In this document: one piece after another, positions 42,778-51,968 of the stretch
Numbering within the stretch: position 1 is the stretch's first letter
Layout of the letters: each line of letters starts with the position of its first letter
Assembly: GCF_007833275.1 (NCBI RefSeq)
Contig: NZ_CP042241.1
Coordinates: 434,001 to 498,000, forward strand
DNA from: Salarchaeum sp. JOR-1
Lineage (GTDB): Archaea; Halobacteriota; Halobacteria; Halobacteriales; Halobacteriaceae
DNA: 64,000 bases
Direction: 5' to 3'
Program-made: the position numbers and the translations under genes
The notes under the pieces: model-generated
Told to the model about the DNA's origin: nothing
The model's database searches: none
Seen by the model: only the letters and a program-made list of their open reading frames with translations

Positions 42778-44607
42778 ATGGCCCAGGACAGCATCGCGGT
42801 CGTGGACCTCGACAGGTGCTCTCCCGACCGCTGTAACTACGAGTGCTCGAACTACTGTCCCCCGAATCGAACCGGGAAGGAGTGCATCACGCTCCGCGGG
42901 GAGGACGCCGAGACGGGCGGCCCCGACCAGGTGCAGATTTCGGAGGAGATCTGTCTCGGCGAGACGTGCGGTATCTGCGTCGAGAAGTGTCCGTTCGACG
43001 CCATCGAGATCATCAACCTCCCCCAGGAGTTGGAAGACCGCGCGACCCACCGGTACGGCGACAACGCGTTCGCGCTCTACGGGCTCCCCATCCCCGAGAA
43101 GGGGAAGGTGACGGGGCTGCTCGGCCCGAACGGCATCGGGAAGTCGACGGCCGTGAAGGCGCTCGCCGGAGAGATCACGCCGAACCTCGGGCGCGTCGAG
43201 GACGAACCCGGCTGGGACGAGGTCATCGAACACTACCGCGGCACCGAACTCCAGGACTACCTGAAGGGCGTGCGGGACGGCGACACCCAGGTCGCGCGCA
43301 AACCCCAGTACGTCGACCAGATTCCGGAGACGTTCGACGGGAACACGCGCGAACTCCTCGAACGCGCGGACGAGCGCGGCGTGCTCGACGAACTCGCGGA
43401 CCGCCTCTCCATCACGCCCGTGCTCGACCAGGAGATCGACTCGCTCTCCGGCGGCGAACTGCAGCGGGTCGCGCTCGCGGCGACGCTCGCGCGGGACGCG
43501 GACTTCTACTTCGTCGACGAACTCACGCCCTACCTCGACATCGGCCAGCGCGTCACCGCCGCGCGACTCGTCCGCGAACTCGCCGAGGAGGAGGACAAGG
43601 CCGTGCTCGTCGTCGAACACGACCTCGCGGTGCTCGACCTGCTCGCGGACAGCCTCCACGTCGCGTACGGAGAACCGTCCGTGTACGGCGTCGTCACCGA
43701 CCCGAAATCCGTCCGGAACGGCATCAACGAGTACCTCCGGGGCTACCTCGACAACGAGAACATGCGGATTCGCCCGGAAGCCATCGAGTTCGAGGAACAC
43801 GCCCCCCGGCCCGTCACCGAGGCCGAGACGCTCGTCGACTACCCGTCGATGACGAAATCCTACGGCGAGGGCGAGTTCAGCCTCGACGTCGAGGGCGGAG
43901 AGATCCGGAAGAACGAGGTGCTGGGCGTGGTCGGCCCGAACGGCATCGGGAAGTCCACGTTCGCGAAACTGCTCGCCGGCCGCATCGAACCAACCACCGT
44001 GAGGGGCGAGGACACCGACCTCGACGTAGACCTCGACATCGCGTACAAGCCGCAGTACGTCGAGGTCGATCAGCATATGCGGGTCGACGCGTTCCTCTCC
44101 TCGATTACGGACGAGTTCGGCACGAGCTACTGGAACACCGAGATCGCGCAGCCGCTCCAGCTCGAACGCATCATGGAGCAGAACCTCGCCGACCTCTCCG
44201 GCGGCGAACGCCAGCGGGTCGCCATCGCCGCGACCCTCAGCCGGGACGCCGACCTCTACCTGCTCGACGAGCCGAGCGCGCACCTCGACGTGGAACAGCG
44301 CGTGCTCGCGACGCGCGCCATCCGCCGGTACGCGGAGAACCACGAGTCCACGGTCATGGTCATCGACCACGACATCTACATGATCGACCTCGTCTCCGAC
44401 CGGCTGATGGTGTTCGACGGCGAACCCGCCGACCACGGCCGCGCCAGTCCCTCCCAAGAGATGCGCGCCGGGATGAACGAGTTCCTCGCGAACCTCGACA
44501 TCACGTTCCGCCGCGACGAGAACCTCGGCCGGCCGCGCATCAACAAGCCCGGGAGCCAGCTCGACAAGCAGCAGAAGCGCGACGGCGAGTACTACTACAC
44601 GCAGTAG
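42778..44607 (+). CDS. rli1: Ribosome recycling ATPase ABCE1/RLI
   Basis: The 609-residue protein has an N-terminal Fe-S domain with cysteines at 14, 19, 23, 27 and 59, 64, 67, 71, then two ABC domains, each with GPNGIGKST and LSGGE signatures (LSGGELQRVALAAT and LSGGERQRVAIAAT) and Walker B FVDELTPYLD and LLDEPSAHLD. ABCE1 splits ribosomes after termination together with aRF1 or Pelota. Length is typical. It heads a run with the Vms1-like and HflX genes in the same direction. Confidence 0.97.
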   Translation: MAQDSIAVVDLDRCSPDRCNYECSNYCPPNRTGKECITLRGEDAETGGPDQVQISEEICLGETCGICVEKCPFDAIEIINLPQELEDRATHRYGDNAFALYGLPIPEKGKVTGLLGPNGIGKSTAVKALAGEITPNLGRVEDEPGWDEVIEHYRGTELQDYLKGVRDGDTQVARKPQYVDQIPETFDGNTRELLERADERGVLDELADRLSITPVLDQEIDSLSGGELQRVALAATLARDADFYFVDELTPYLDIGQRVTAARLVRELAEEEDKAVLVVEHDLAVLDLLADSLHVAYGEPSVYGVVTDPKSVRNGINEYLRGYLDNENMRIRPEAIEFEEHAPRPVTEAETLVDYPSMTKSYGEGEFSLDVEGGEIRKNEVLGVVGPNGIGKSTFAKLLAGRIEPTTVRGEDTDLDVDLDIAYKPQYVEVDQHMRVDAFLSSITDEFGTSYWNTEIAQPLQLERIMEQNLADLSGGERQRVAIAATLSRDADLYLLDEPSAHLDVEQRVLATRAIRRYAENHESTVMVIDHDIYMIDLVSDRLMVFDGEPADHGRASPSQEMRAGMNEFLANLDITFRRDENLGRPRINKPGSQLDKQQKRDGEYYYTQ

Positions 44608-44647
44608 CGGCCCCGTCGCTTTTCCGAGGGCCGCCGATATCCGGCGT

Positions 44648-45694
44648 ATGGAACAGCGGCTGGATCGCGGGGAGCGCATCGAAACGGTGCGGGAGGCGAG
44701 TGTAGACGACGACCGACTGGTGTCAGTGGCGGTTCCCCCGGGAGAGCTCGGTGAGCACGTCGAACGCGTGGAGGAAGCGCGCGCGGAAGCGGAGTACCTC
44801 GACGGCCCGGCGAGCGAACCGCTCCGGGAGGCGCTGGATCACGCAGTCGACGCCCTCCACGAAGCGGAGGCCGGCGGGGACGGCCTGCTCGTCTACACGG
44901 GCGTCCTCGGTGGCGACCTCCGCACGTTCATATTCACGAACCCACCGGGGGGCGTGACGGACGGCGTCTTCGAGCACGGGAACGCGTTCGTCACGGATCC
45001 GCTCGGCTCCCGGACGACAGACGAGCCCACGATAGGGCTTGTCGTGGTGGAGCGCGGTGGCGCGGCAATCGGCCGGCTCGACGACGGCGTCGAAAGTTTG
45101 GAAGCGCTCGACAGCGAGGTTCCGGGGAAGACGCGGGCGGGCGGACAGTCCGCAGACCGGTTCCGCCGGCGCCGCGAAGAGCGCAAGCGCGAGTTCTTCG
45201 AGGAAGTCGCGGACGCCGCCGAACGGGCGTTCGACGACTCGGACGCGGTCGTGCTCGGCGGGACGCACGTCACCGTGGAGGCGTTCCGGGACGGCGACTA
45301 CCTGCCGGCGTGGCTCGACGACCGGGTCGCGGGTACGTACGCGGTGGAGCACGCCGGCGAGCGCGGCCTCGAACAGCTCGCTGCGAAAGCACGCGGGGAC
45401 GTGACGGACGGCCACGCGGACGCCCGGGACGCCCTCGACGCGTTCTTCGACCGACTGCCGGACGGCGACGTCGTGTACGGCGCGGAGTCAGTGGACGACG
45501 CGCTCACGTACGAGGCGGTCGACCGACTGCTCGTCTCTGAGACCGTGGACGCGGCGGAGCGCGAGGCGTACGCCGAGCGTGCCGAGGACGAGGGCGGCGG
45601 CATGGTCGTCGTGCCCACCGACATCGAGGGCGGAGAGCGGTTCGCGGACGCGTTCGGCGGCGTCGGCGCGCTCCTCCGCTTCCCCGTCGAGTAG
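44648..45694 (+). CDS. Vms1/Ankzf1-type peptidyl-tRNA hydrolase (eRF1-like)
   Basis: The 348-residue protein has an eRF1-like middle with GLVVVERGGAAIGRLDDGVE followed by VPGKTRAGGQSADRFRRRRE; the GGQ at 165-167 is followed by the helix of basic residues typical of Vms1/ANKZF1 release-type hydrolases. A helical region and an alpha-beta-alpha domain (DAVVLGGTHVTVEAFRDGDY, VVVPTDIEGGERFADAFGG) complete it. It likely frees nascent chains from stalled large subunits. It follows ABCE1, which splits such ribosomes, by 40 bases. Confidence 0.85.
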   Translation: MEQRLDRGERIETVREASVDDDRLVSVAVPPGELGEHVERVEEARAEAEYLDGPASEPLREALDHAVDALHEAEAGGDGLLVYTGVLGGDLRTFIFTNPPGGVTDGVFEHGNAFVTDPLGSRTTDEPTIGLVVVERGGAAIGRLDDGVESLEALDSEVPGKTRAGGQSADRFRRRREERKREFFEEVADAAERAFDDSDAVVLGGTHVTVEAFRDGDYLPAWLDDRVAGTYAVEHAGERGLEQLAAKARGDVTDGHADARDALDAFFDRLPDGDVVYGAESVDDALTYEAVDRLLVSETVDAAEREAYAERAEDEGGGMVVVPTDIEGGERFADAFGGVGALLRFPVE

Positions 45695-45836
45695 ACCCAA
45701 GCTTCTTGTATTCCGCCCGAGTCGGTCGAGTCGACATGGAGACCCTTTCTCAGTAGCCGGGGCCGCCGCCCGGTAGCGACTGGGTCGGCCGGCTCACGAC
45801 GCGTTCGTTCGTCGAGCAACCGACACCCAGAATCCA

Positions 45837-47156
45837 ATGTCACGAGAAGACACAGCGATAGTAGCGAAGCGCGTAGACGAGTCTCCGGCGGAAACCGGAG
45901 AGATAAGGGCGCTCGCCCGGTCGGCGGGCTACGCCGTCGACGGCGAGGTCGTCCAGCAACGCCCCCCGCATTCCGGCCACGAATTCGGGGCGGGCGCGAT
46001 TGCGGAGATACGACGCGACGTCCGGGCGGCCGACGCAGACGCCGTCGTGGTTGACAACGACCTCGACGCGAACCGGGCGTTCGCGCTCGCCGACCGCCTC
46101 CCCGACGGCGTCGCGGTGTTCGACCGGAAGCGACTCGTCATCGACATCTTCGGCGAGCGCGCGGAGACCCGGCGCGCCCAGCTGGAGGTGCGGCTGGCCG
46201 AACTTGAGTACGAACTCCCGCGGGCCGAGGAGCGCGCGAAGCGCGGCGAAGACGTCGGTCGTCAGGGCTTCAAGAGCGCTGGCGAGTCTCCGGCCTCGCA
46301 GGTTCGCGCGGCGTACAAGCGCGAAATCAAGCAAGTCGAGGACGCGCTCGCGGAGGTCGAGACCGCGGACGCGTCCCGGCGTGCCGACCGGCACGCGGCA
46401 GGGTTCGACCTGGTCGCGCTCGCGGGGTACACGAACGCGGGGAAATCCACGCTCCTGCGGCGGCTCGCGGACGACCACGTGGTCGGGGAGAACGACCGCC
46501 GGCACGCCGACCTCGCGGGCGTCGCGGAGTCGCACGACGGCCTGTTCACGACGCTAAACACGACGACGCGCCGGGCGACCGTCGGCGACCATCGGTTGCT
46601 GGTGACGGATACCGTCGGGTTCGTCTCCGGGCTCCCGCACTGGCTCGTGGACTCCTTCGAGTCGACGCTCGCATCCGCGTACCGTGCGGACGCCGTGCTG
46701 TTGGTCGCGGATGCCACCGACCCGCCGGAGCGCCTCCGTGAGAAGGTGGCGACGAGCCGGAACGTGCTCGCCGACCATCGGGACGCGGACGGCGGCGTCG
46801 TCCCCGTTCTGAACAAGGTCGACGACGTGGACCGTCTCGACGAGAAGCGGCGGGTCGTCCGAGAGGTCGTCGGCGACCCGGTGTGCGTGAGCGCGCTCGA
46901 CGGCGACGGATTGGACGCGCTCGGTGACCGTTTGACGGCGGCGCTCCCGGCGCGCGAGACGGCGCGGTTCTCGCTCCCGCAGTCTGACGACGCGATGGCG
47001 TTCGTCTCCTGGCTCTACGACCACGCGAACGCGGTCGAGGTCACGCACGGCGAGACGGTAGAAGTCGAGGTCTCAGGGCGACCTGAGATCGTGGCGCGCG
47101 CTCGCGGCCGCGCGGACGACGTAGGGGCTGACACGGCGGCGCGTCGGGACTCGTAG
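45837..47156 (+). CDS. hflX: Ribosome-associated GTPase HflX
   Basis: This 439-residue GTPase has the N-terminal HflX domain (FGAGAIAEIRRDVRAADADA, RAQLEVRLAELEYELPRAEE), a glycine-rich linker GEDVGRQGFKSAGESPASQV, and G motifs GYTNAGKST (197-205), DTVGFVSGLPHWLV, NKVDDVD. HflX binds large subunits and splits stalled ribosomes in bacteria. It lies two genes after ABCE1 with a 142-base spacer, so it may have its own promoter. A later acidic and basic tail (ARARGRADDVGADTAARRDS) is unremarkable. Confidence 0.93.
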   Translation: MSREDTAIVAKRVDESPAETGEIRALARSAGYAVDGEVVQQRPPHSGHEFGAGAIAEIRRDVRAADADAVVVDNDLDANRAFALADRLPDGVAVFDRKRLVIDIFGERAETRRAQLEVRLAELEYELPRAEERAKRGEDVGRQGFKSAGESPASQVRAAYKREIKQVEDALAEVETADASRRADRHAAGFDLVALAGYTNAGKSTLLRRLADDHVVGENDRRHADLAGVAESHDGLFTTLNTTTRRATVGDHRLLVTDTVGFVSGLPHWLVDSFESTLASAYRADAVLLVADATDPPERLREKVATSRNVLADHRDADGGVVPVLNKVDDVDRLDEKRRVVREVVGDPVCVSALDGDGLDALGDRLTAALPARETARFSLPQSDDAMAFVSWLYDHANAVEVTHGETVEVEVSGRPEIVARARGRADDVGADTAARRDS

Positions 47157-47164
47157 CGGGCGCG

Positions 47165-47340
47165 CCGCCGGGTTTCGCGCTCCACGCTACGGCTCGTCTC
47201 AGAGCACGCCGCGTGCTGGCCGCCCGTTCGTATTTGAAGGTTCGTGCGGTCGCGAGAACGGGGCGTGCATTCGCGCCGCTCCGCGGCGCGATTCACCGGT
47301 CGCCTTCGGCGACCGGCATTTTTCCCTCCAAAAAGGTGGG
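47165..47340 (-). repeat. Intergenic hairpin element, copy 2 (minus strand)
   Basis: Reading the minus strand from the archaemetzincin stop: CCCACCTTTTTGGAGG, hairpin CCGGTCGCC-GAA-GGCGACCGG (47296-47316), hairpin CGCGCCGC/GCGGCGCG (47272-47290), then the box CTTCAAATACGAACGGGCGG at 47239 and GTGCTCTGAGACGAG, matching the elements at 14136 and 60308 in order. It ends next to the HflX stop. Probably a terminator plus a short promoter-like or RNA unit. Confidence 0.7.
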
Positions 47341-47862
47341 TTAGAAGACCGAGCGCTGACAGCTCCCGCAGAGAGTCTGTTCTTTGCGGTCGACTTCTTG
47401 GACGGTGGGGGAGAAGCTCATGGCGCAGCGGTTGTTGTCGCAGTGTTCGAGGCCCAAGGTGTGGCCGAGTTCGTGGACGACTTCCTTGCGGACGCGGTCG
47501 GAGAACACTTCGGTGGAGGAGCGTTCGGAGAACCCGCCGTCGCTGGAGGTCTGGAGGCGGTAGGTGGAGACGACGCAGCCGCGGCCGTCGAGGTAGGCGA
47601 GGCCGAAGACGTAGTTTCGGCGGCGGTAGTAGAGGTCGTTCGGGGTGATGGCGATGGCTTTCTCGCCGGTTCCGACGCGTGTGGCGATGTCGATGAGGTC
47701 GCTGGCGCGGTACTGGCCGCGAGAGCTGTCGTAGGCGCCGTCGGGGAGGGGTTGTTCCGTGGCGAGGGTGACATCGCAGTCGTAGATGGAGCGGAGGCCT
47801 GTCGAGGCCTCGCGCTTGACGCTCGCGGAGACGTCCCCGATGGGGACGATGTCGACACGCAT
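47341..47862 (-). CDS. amzA: Archaemetzincin family zinc metalloprotease
   Basis: The 173-residue protein begins MRVDIVPIGDVSASVKREA and has the extended zinc motif EVVHELGHTLGLEHCDNNRC (His130, Glu131, His134, His140) plus four structural cysteines (141, 146, 165, 168), the two-zinc archaemetzincin signature. It is a small soluble protease with unknown substrate. The ATG at 47862 leaves a short divergent spacer to the UPF0146 gene. The hairpin element begins directly after its stop. Confidence 0.9.
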   Translation of the reverse strand: MRVDIVPIGDVSASVKREASTGLRSIYDCDVTLATEQPLPDGAYDSSRGQYRASDLIDIATRVGTGEKAIAITPNDLYYRRRNYVFGLAYLDGRGCVVSTYRLQTSSDGGFSERSSTEVFSDRVRKEVVHELGHTLGLEHCDNNRCAMSFSPTVQEVDRKEQTLCGSCQRSVF

Positions 47863-47901
47863 GGGAACGTCTATGCCGTGGTGTGGCATAAATATCCCGA
47901 C

Positions 47902-48291
47902 GTGAGCGATTTCGCGGGAGAACTGGTGGACGCGCTGGCGGATGCGGAGCGCGTGGTGGAGGTTGGTGTGGGGCGTCGGCCGGACGTGGCGGCGCGGGTG
48001 GCGGCGCGGGGGGTGGCGGTGGTGGCGACGGACGTGATCGAGCGGGAGACCCCGCCGGACGTGGCGTTCGTGGTGGACGACGTGACAGCCCCCGATATCG
48101 GGGTGTACGAGGGCGCGGACGTCGTGTTCGCGCGGAACCTCCCGCCGGAACTCCAGCGGCCCGTCGCGGACGTGGCGAGGCGGGTGGGGGCGGCGTGCTG
48201 GTTCACGACGCTCGGCGGCGACCCGGCGGTGGTGCCGGTGGAGCGCCGGACGCTCGGCCGGGAGACCGTGTTCGTCGCCTCCCGGAACTGA
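47902..48291 (+). CDS. UPF0146 family protein
   Basis: The 129-residue product (GTG start) reads SDFAGELVDALADAERVVEV, then a Rossmann-like VGVGRRPDVAARVAARGVAV, VVATDVIER, DVVFARNLPPELQRPVADVA, matching archaeal UPF0146. Although it looks methyltransferase-like, no motif I glycines remain. Function unknown. A CATAAATAT box just upstream is close to the start, so the exact start is somewhat uncertain. It is followed 27 bases later by a HAD hydrolase. Confidence 0.78.
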   Translation: MSDFAGELVDALADAERVVEVGVGRRPDVAARVAARGVAVVATDVIERETPPDVAFVVDDVTAPDIGVYEGADVVFARNLPPELQRPVADVARRVGAACWFTTLGGDPAVVPVERRTLGRETVFVASRN

Positions 48292-48318
48292 TTTTTCGCG
48301 GGCGGGGCGAGTGAGTGT

Positions 48319-49185
48319 ATGAACGTGGACACGGTCGTCCTGGACGTGGACGGCGTGCTGGTGGACGTGGCGGACTCCTATCGGCGCGCCATCGTGGAGT
48401 CCATCGAATCGGTGTACGGGGAGACGATTCCGAAAGCGGGGATTCAGTCGTTCAAGGACGCAGGAGGCTTCAACAACGACTGGACGCTGACGGACGCGGC
48501 GGCGCTGTTCGTGCTCGCGAAGCGCGAGGGGCTCGCGATGGAGCTGGAGGGGTTCACGGGCGAAATCGAGAAGCGCGGCGGCGGGCTGGCGGCGGCGGAG
48601 GCGGTCGTGTCGGCGGCGCTCCCTGCGGACGCGGAGGAGCGCGTGCGCGAGGCGTGGGCGCCCGACCGTCTCCGAGAGACGTTCCAGGCGCTCTACCTCG
48701 GGAGCGAGTTGTATCGGGAGATCGAGGGCGGGGAGCCCGCGCGGGAGACGCGCGGGTTCATCAACGACGAACCGGTCATCGTCACCGCGGAGACCGTCGA
48801 GCGGTTGACGAGCGAGTACGATGTGTGCGTGCTGACGGGGCGTCCGGAGGCGGAAGCCGAAATCGCGCTCGAACGCGCGGGGCTGGACGTGCCCGCGGAG
48901 CGCCGGTTCACGATGGACGACTGGGAGGAGGGGAAGCCGCACCCGCGCGCGCTGGTGGCGCTCGCGGAGCGCTGCGACAGCTCGGGCGTGGTGTTCGTCG
49001 GGGACACGCTGGACGACATCGAGACCGCGGTGAACGCCGCGGACGCGGACCCCGAGCGCGACTACCACGGCGTCGGCGTCCTCACCGGTGGACTAACGGG
49101 CGCCGAGGGCCGGCGGAAGTACGAGGACGCGGGCGCGACCGCCGTGCTGGACTCCGTGAACGACCTCCCGGACGTCCTCGATTAG
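48319..49185 (+). CDS. HAD-family hydrolase (TIGR01548 type)
   Basis: The 288-residue protein has HAD motif [13 protein letters not shown], motif [11 protein letters not shown], a lysine in WEEGKPHP and motif [16 protein letters not shown], as in the archaeal TIGR01548 group noted for similarity to phosphatase parts of histidine enzymes. It also has a long helical cap (residues ~20-150). It would remove phosphate from a small molecule; a link to imidazoleglycerol metabolism is only suggestive. It overlaps the convergent small membrane gene by four bases. Confidence 0.82.
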   Translation: MNVDTVVLDVDGVLVDVADSYRRAIVESIESVYGETIPKAGIQSFKDAGGFNNDWTLTDAAALFVLAKREGLAMELEGFTGEIEKRGGGLAAAEAVVSAALPADAEERVREAWAPDRLRETFQALYLGSELYREIEGGEPARETRGFINDEPVIVTAETVERLTSEYDVCVLTGRPEAEAEIALERAGLDVPAERRFTMDDWEEGKPHPRALVALAERCDSSGVVFVGDTLDDIETAVNAADADPERDYHGVGVLTGGLTGAEGRRKYEDAGATAVLDSVNDLPDVLD

Positions 49186-49364
49186 GGGCCGCGCCACGCG
49201 AGCGCGAACCCGACGGCGGTGAGGAGGACGCCGAGCACGGCGAGCGTCGATGACGTGAGAGCGGCGATGTCACCCGTCCATGTAGTTTCGAGGTAGGCGG
49301 CGAGCGCGGTCGATTGGACGGCGACGAGGAGGAGGGCGAGCGAGCGCCGCGCGTGCGTGTCCAT
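49182..49364 (-). CDS. Small two-helix membrane protein
   Basis: The 60-residue product has two hydrophobic helices ([20 protein letters not shown] and [20 protein letters not shown]) joined by a short loop. I do not recognise a family. The start MDTHARRS at 49364 gives a basic cytoplasmic N-terminus. Its TAG/TTA end overlaps the HAD gene stop, an arrangement repeated at several convergent pairs in this window. Confidence 0.5.
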   Translation of the reverse strand: MDTHARRSLALLLVAVQSTALAAYLETTWTGDIAALTSSTLAVLGVLLTAVGFALAWRGP

Positions 49365-49494
49365 GCAGGAGGGGTGGCGCGGCGCGACTTCGGGGTTGCG
49401 GTCGGTAGTGGCGAGTCTCGCGGATACCTCGTTTCGCCGGTAAATCCGGACGAGGACGGCGTTTCTTTGCCGGTCACGGGCGTGGTGTGTGGTG

Positions 49495-49941
49495 ATGAGT
49501 TCAGAAACGTCGCTGGTGGAGTTCTCGGTGAGCGCCGAGGCAGAGGACCACGCGCAGACGACCGTCTCGACCCGCGGGCACGAGTTCGTCGTGGACGAAC
49601 CGACCGCGAACGGCGGACAGGACGAGGGGCCGACGCCCGTCGAGTACCTGCTCGGCGCGTGGGCGGGCTGTCTGACCGTCACGGGTCACGCGGTCGCGGA
49701 CGACCACGACATCGCCATCGGTTCGCTCGACATCGACCTCGCGGGGGGCCTCGACCCGCGGAAGCTTCAGGGGCGCGCTGACGACGTGCGCGCGGGCTTC
49801 CAGCACATCGAGGTCGAACTCGACGTGGAGTCCGACGCGACCGAGGAGGAACTGGACGCGTGGCTCGCCGCGGTGGAGGAGCGCTGTCCCGTCGCGGACA
49901 ACCTCGCGAGCGAGACGCCGACGACGCTCGGGTTCGCGTAA
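49495..49941 (+). CDS. OsmC family protein
   Basis: The 148-residue product has EFSVSAEAEDHAQTTVSTRG, FVVDEPTANGGQDEGPTPVE, the first catalytic Cys in LLGAWAGCLTVTGHAVADD and the second in VEERCPVADNLAS, the two-cysteine pattern of OsmC/Ohr peroxidases that reduce organic hydroperoxides. I chose ATG 49495 over a GTG six bases earlier. Monocistronic or cotranscribed with npdG 44 bases downstream. Confidence 0.9.
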   Translation: MSSETSLVEFSVSAEAEDHAQTTVSTRGHEFVVDEPTANGGQDEGPTPVEYLLGAWAGCLTVTGHAVADDHDIAIGSLDIDLAGGLDPRKLQGRADDVRAGFQHIEVELDVESDATEEELDAWLAAVEERCPVADNLASETPTTLGFA

Positions 49942-49985
49942 CCGGAGCCCGACATTCTTATTCGCGGCCCGGGTGACGTACCGGT

Positions 49986-50654
49986 ATGCGAATCGCGTTA
50001 CTCGGCGGCACGGGCGACATCGGCGAGGGCCTCGCGCTCCGATGGGGGTACGACACCGACCACGACATCGTCATCGGGTCACGAGACCCGGCGCGCGCCC
50101 GCGAGAAAGCGAACGAGTACGAGACCGAACTCGACAGTCGCGGTATCGACCGGAAGATTACGGGGTTTGAGAACGGGATGGCCGCCGACCGGGCGGACGT
50201 GGTCGTGGCGGCGGTGCCCGCCTACCACCTCAGCGACACCGTAGAGTCGGTTGCGGACAACCTCGACGAGGACACGATTCTGGTGTCGCCCGCGGTGGGG
50301 ATGCAGCGCGACGAGGACGGCTTCCACTACAATCCGCCGGATGCGGGGAGCGTGACGGCGCTCGCGGCGGACGCCGCGCCGGACGACGTGCCCGTGGTGG
50401 GGGCGTTCCACAACCTCGCGGCCGACCGCCTCGCGAACCTCGACGTGGAACTCGACCTCGACACGCTCGTCGTGGGCGACGACGACGATGAGAAGGGGCT
50501 GATCGCGGATCTCGGCGGCGAAATCGAGGGGCTGCGCGTGCTGGACGCGGGGCCGCTCGGCGTCGCGGCGGAGGTCGAGTCGGTGACGCCGCTCGTCATC
50601 AACATCGCGATGAACAACAAGGGCATGCACGACGTCGGCGTGACGTTCGACTAG
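49986..50654 (+). CDS. npdG: Coenzyme F420-dependent NADP oxidoreductase (F420H2:NADP+)
   Basis: A 222-residue protein with the NADP Rossmann start MRIALLGGTGDIGEGLALRW, DIVIGSRDPARAREKANEYE and VVGAFHNLAADRLANLDVEL, plus SVTPLVINIAMNNKG, typical of archaeal Fno/NpdG. It passes hydride between F420H2 and NADP+. Together with cofE and mer it shows active F420 use. Its TAG stop shares CTAG with the thiD stop. Confidence 0.93.
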   Translation: MRIALLGGTGDIGEGLALRWGYDTDHDIVIGSRDPARAREKANEYETELDSRGIDRKITGFENGMAADRADVVVAAVPAYHLSDTVESVADNLDEDTILVSPAVGMQRDEDGFHYNPPDAGSVTALAADAAPDDVPVVGAFHNLAADRLANLDVELDLDTLVVGDDDDEKGLIADLGGEIEGLRVLDAGPLGVAAEVESVTPLVINIAMNNKGMHDVGVTFD

Positions 50655-51967
50655 CGCGGTCGCGCGTCGGCGTCGGCCGCGAGCGCGATGAGGCGGTTTT
50701 CGAGGGCGTCTATCGAGTCCGCGAGGAGGCGGATCATCGGTTCTTTGCCGTGCGCGCCGCCGTCGGCGATAGCCGCGGGTGCGCGCTCACGGGTCCGCAT
50801 CGCGCGGTCGGCGACCCAGTCCATCGTGCCGGGCGCGTCCGGGGGTTCGTTCGCCCGGTCAACGAACACGACGTCGTCGAGGGCTGCGAGCGCGGCGTCG
50901 GTGCGGCGGACGTTCGCGGCCGCGGAGACTGTCGGGTCGTGCTGGCGGACGCCACAGAGGAGCCGCGCGACGTGGCTGGACGCGCCGCGGCGGACGCCCG
51001 CGGGCGCGCGGACGCCGTCGACGGTGCGGGTGAGGCGGCCGTCGGTCGCGACGACTTCCGCGGGTCGCGTCGCGCCGGCGGGGGCGGCGGCGAGCGTCGT
51101 TCCGACCTCGGGAATCAGTCCGGCGGGGGCGGCGCGCTCGACGGCGCGAACGGCGTCGGTCAGGGCGTCCGCGGTTCGCGCGGTGTCGGCGTCGGTGTGG
51201 AGGGGGCCGAGGGGGTTCACGGGGCCGGCGCCCGCGCCCAGGTCGAGGCCGCGTTCGATGGTGCGCACGGCGTAGTCGGTGGCGGCTTCGACGGCGGCCG
51301 GGAGCGCGGTGTCGGCGGCGAGTTCGGCGGCGAGCGCCGCCGAGAGCGTACAGCCGCTCCCGTGAGTGGTTTGAGTGTCGATTCGGTCGTGCTCGAACGT
51401 CGTCGCGTCGTCCGCGACGAGGACGTCCACGGGGTCGCCGTCGAGGTGGCCGCCGGTGACCAGCACGGCGTCCGCGCCGAGGTCGCGGAGTCGCTCGCCC
51501 GCGCGCCGCATGTCGTCTGCGTCCTCGACGGTCGCGTCAGCGAGGAGTTCGGCCTCGGGGACGTTCGGCGTGAGGAGCGTCGCGCGCGGGAGGAGTGTGT
51601 CGCGGACGGCGCGGACGCCGGCGTCGTCGAGGAGCCGGTCGCCGGACTGCGCGACGACGACGGGGTCGACGACGATCGGGAGCTCTGGAAGGGCGGCGGC
51701 GACTGTCTCGACGGTGTCGGCGGACGCGAGCATTCCGGTCTTCGCCGCGGCGACCGGGAGGTCGTCGCAGACGGCGGAAATCTGGGCCTCGACGGTGTTC
51801 GGCGGGACGCGGTGGGTGTCGCGGACGCCCGTGGTGTTCTGCGCGGTGACCGCCGTGACGGCGGACGCGCCGAACGCGCCGCGGGCCTCGATGGCCTTGA
51901 GGTCGGCCTGCACGCCGGCGCCGCCGCCGCTGTCCGAGCCCGCGACGGTGAGCGCGACGGGACGCAT
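50651..51967 (-). CDS. thiD: Bifunctional HMP(P) kinase and thiamine-phosphate synthase (ThiD-ThiN)
   Basis: The 438-residue fusion has an N-terminal ThiD kinase domain ([33 protein letters not shown]-like, [24 protein letters not shown]) and, after about residue 265, a ThiN-type thiamine-phosphate synthase domain ([40 protein letters not shown]). It phosphorylates hydroxymethylpyrimidine and joins it to the thiazole. The Thi4 gene ends one base before its start, so pyrimidine and thiazole branches are cotranscribed. Confidence 0.92.
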   Translation of the reverse strand: MRPVALTVAGSDSGGGAGVQADLKAIEARGAFGASAVTAVTAQNTTGVRDTHRVPPNTVEAQISAVCDDLPVAAAKTGMLASADTVETVAAALPELPIVVDPVVVAQSGDRLLDDAGVRAVRDTLLPRATLLTPNVPEAELLADATVEDADDMRRAGERLRDLGADAVLVTGGHLDGDPVDVLVADDATTFEHDRIDTQTTHGSGCTLSAALAAELAADTALPAAVEAATDYAVRTIERGLDLGAGAGPVNPLGPLHTDADTARTADALTDAVRAVERAAPAGLIPEVGTTLAAAPAGATRPAEVVATDGRLTRTVDGVRAPAGVRRGASSHVARLLCGVRQHDPTVSAAANVRRTDAALAALDDVVFVDRANEPPDAPGTMDWVADRAMRTRERAPAAIADGGAHGKEPMIRLLADSIDALENRLIALAADADARPR

Positions 51968-51968
51968 C

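Noticed and set aside
45737-45757. Six-codon frame METLSQ upstream of HflX as a leader peptide
   Set aside because: Too short to separate from chance, with no ribosome-binding site or attenuator hairpin linked to it.
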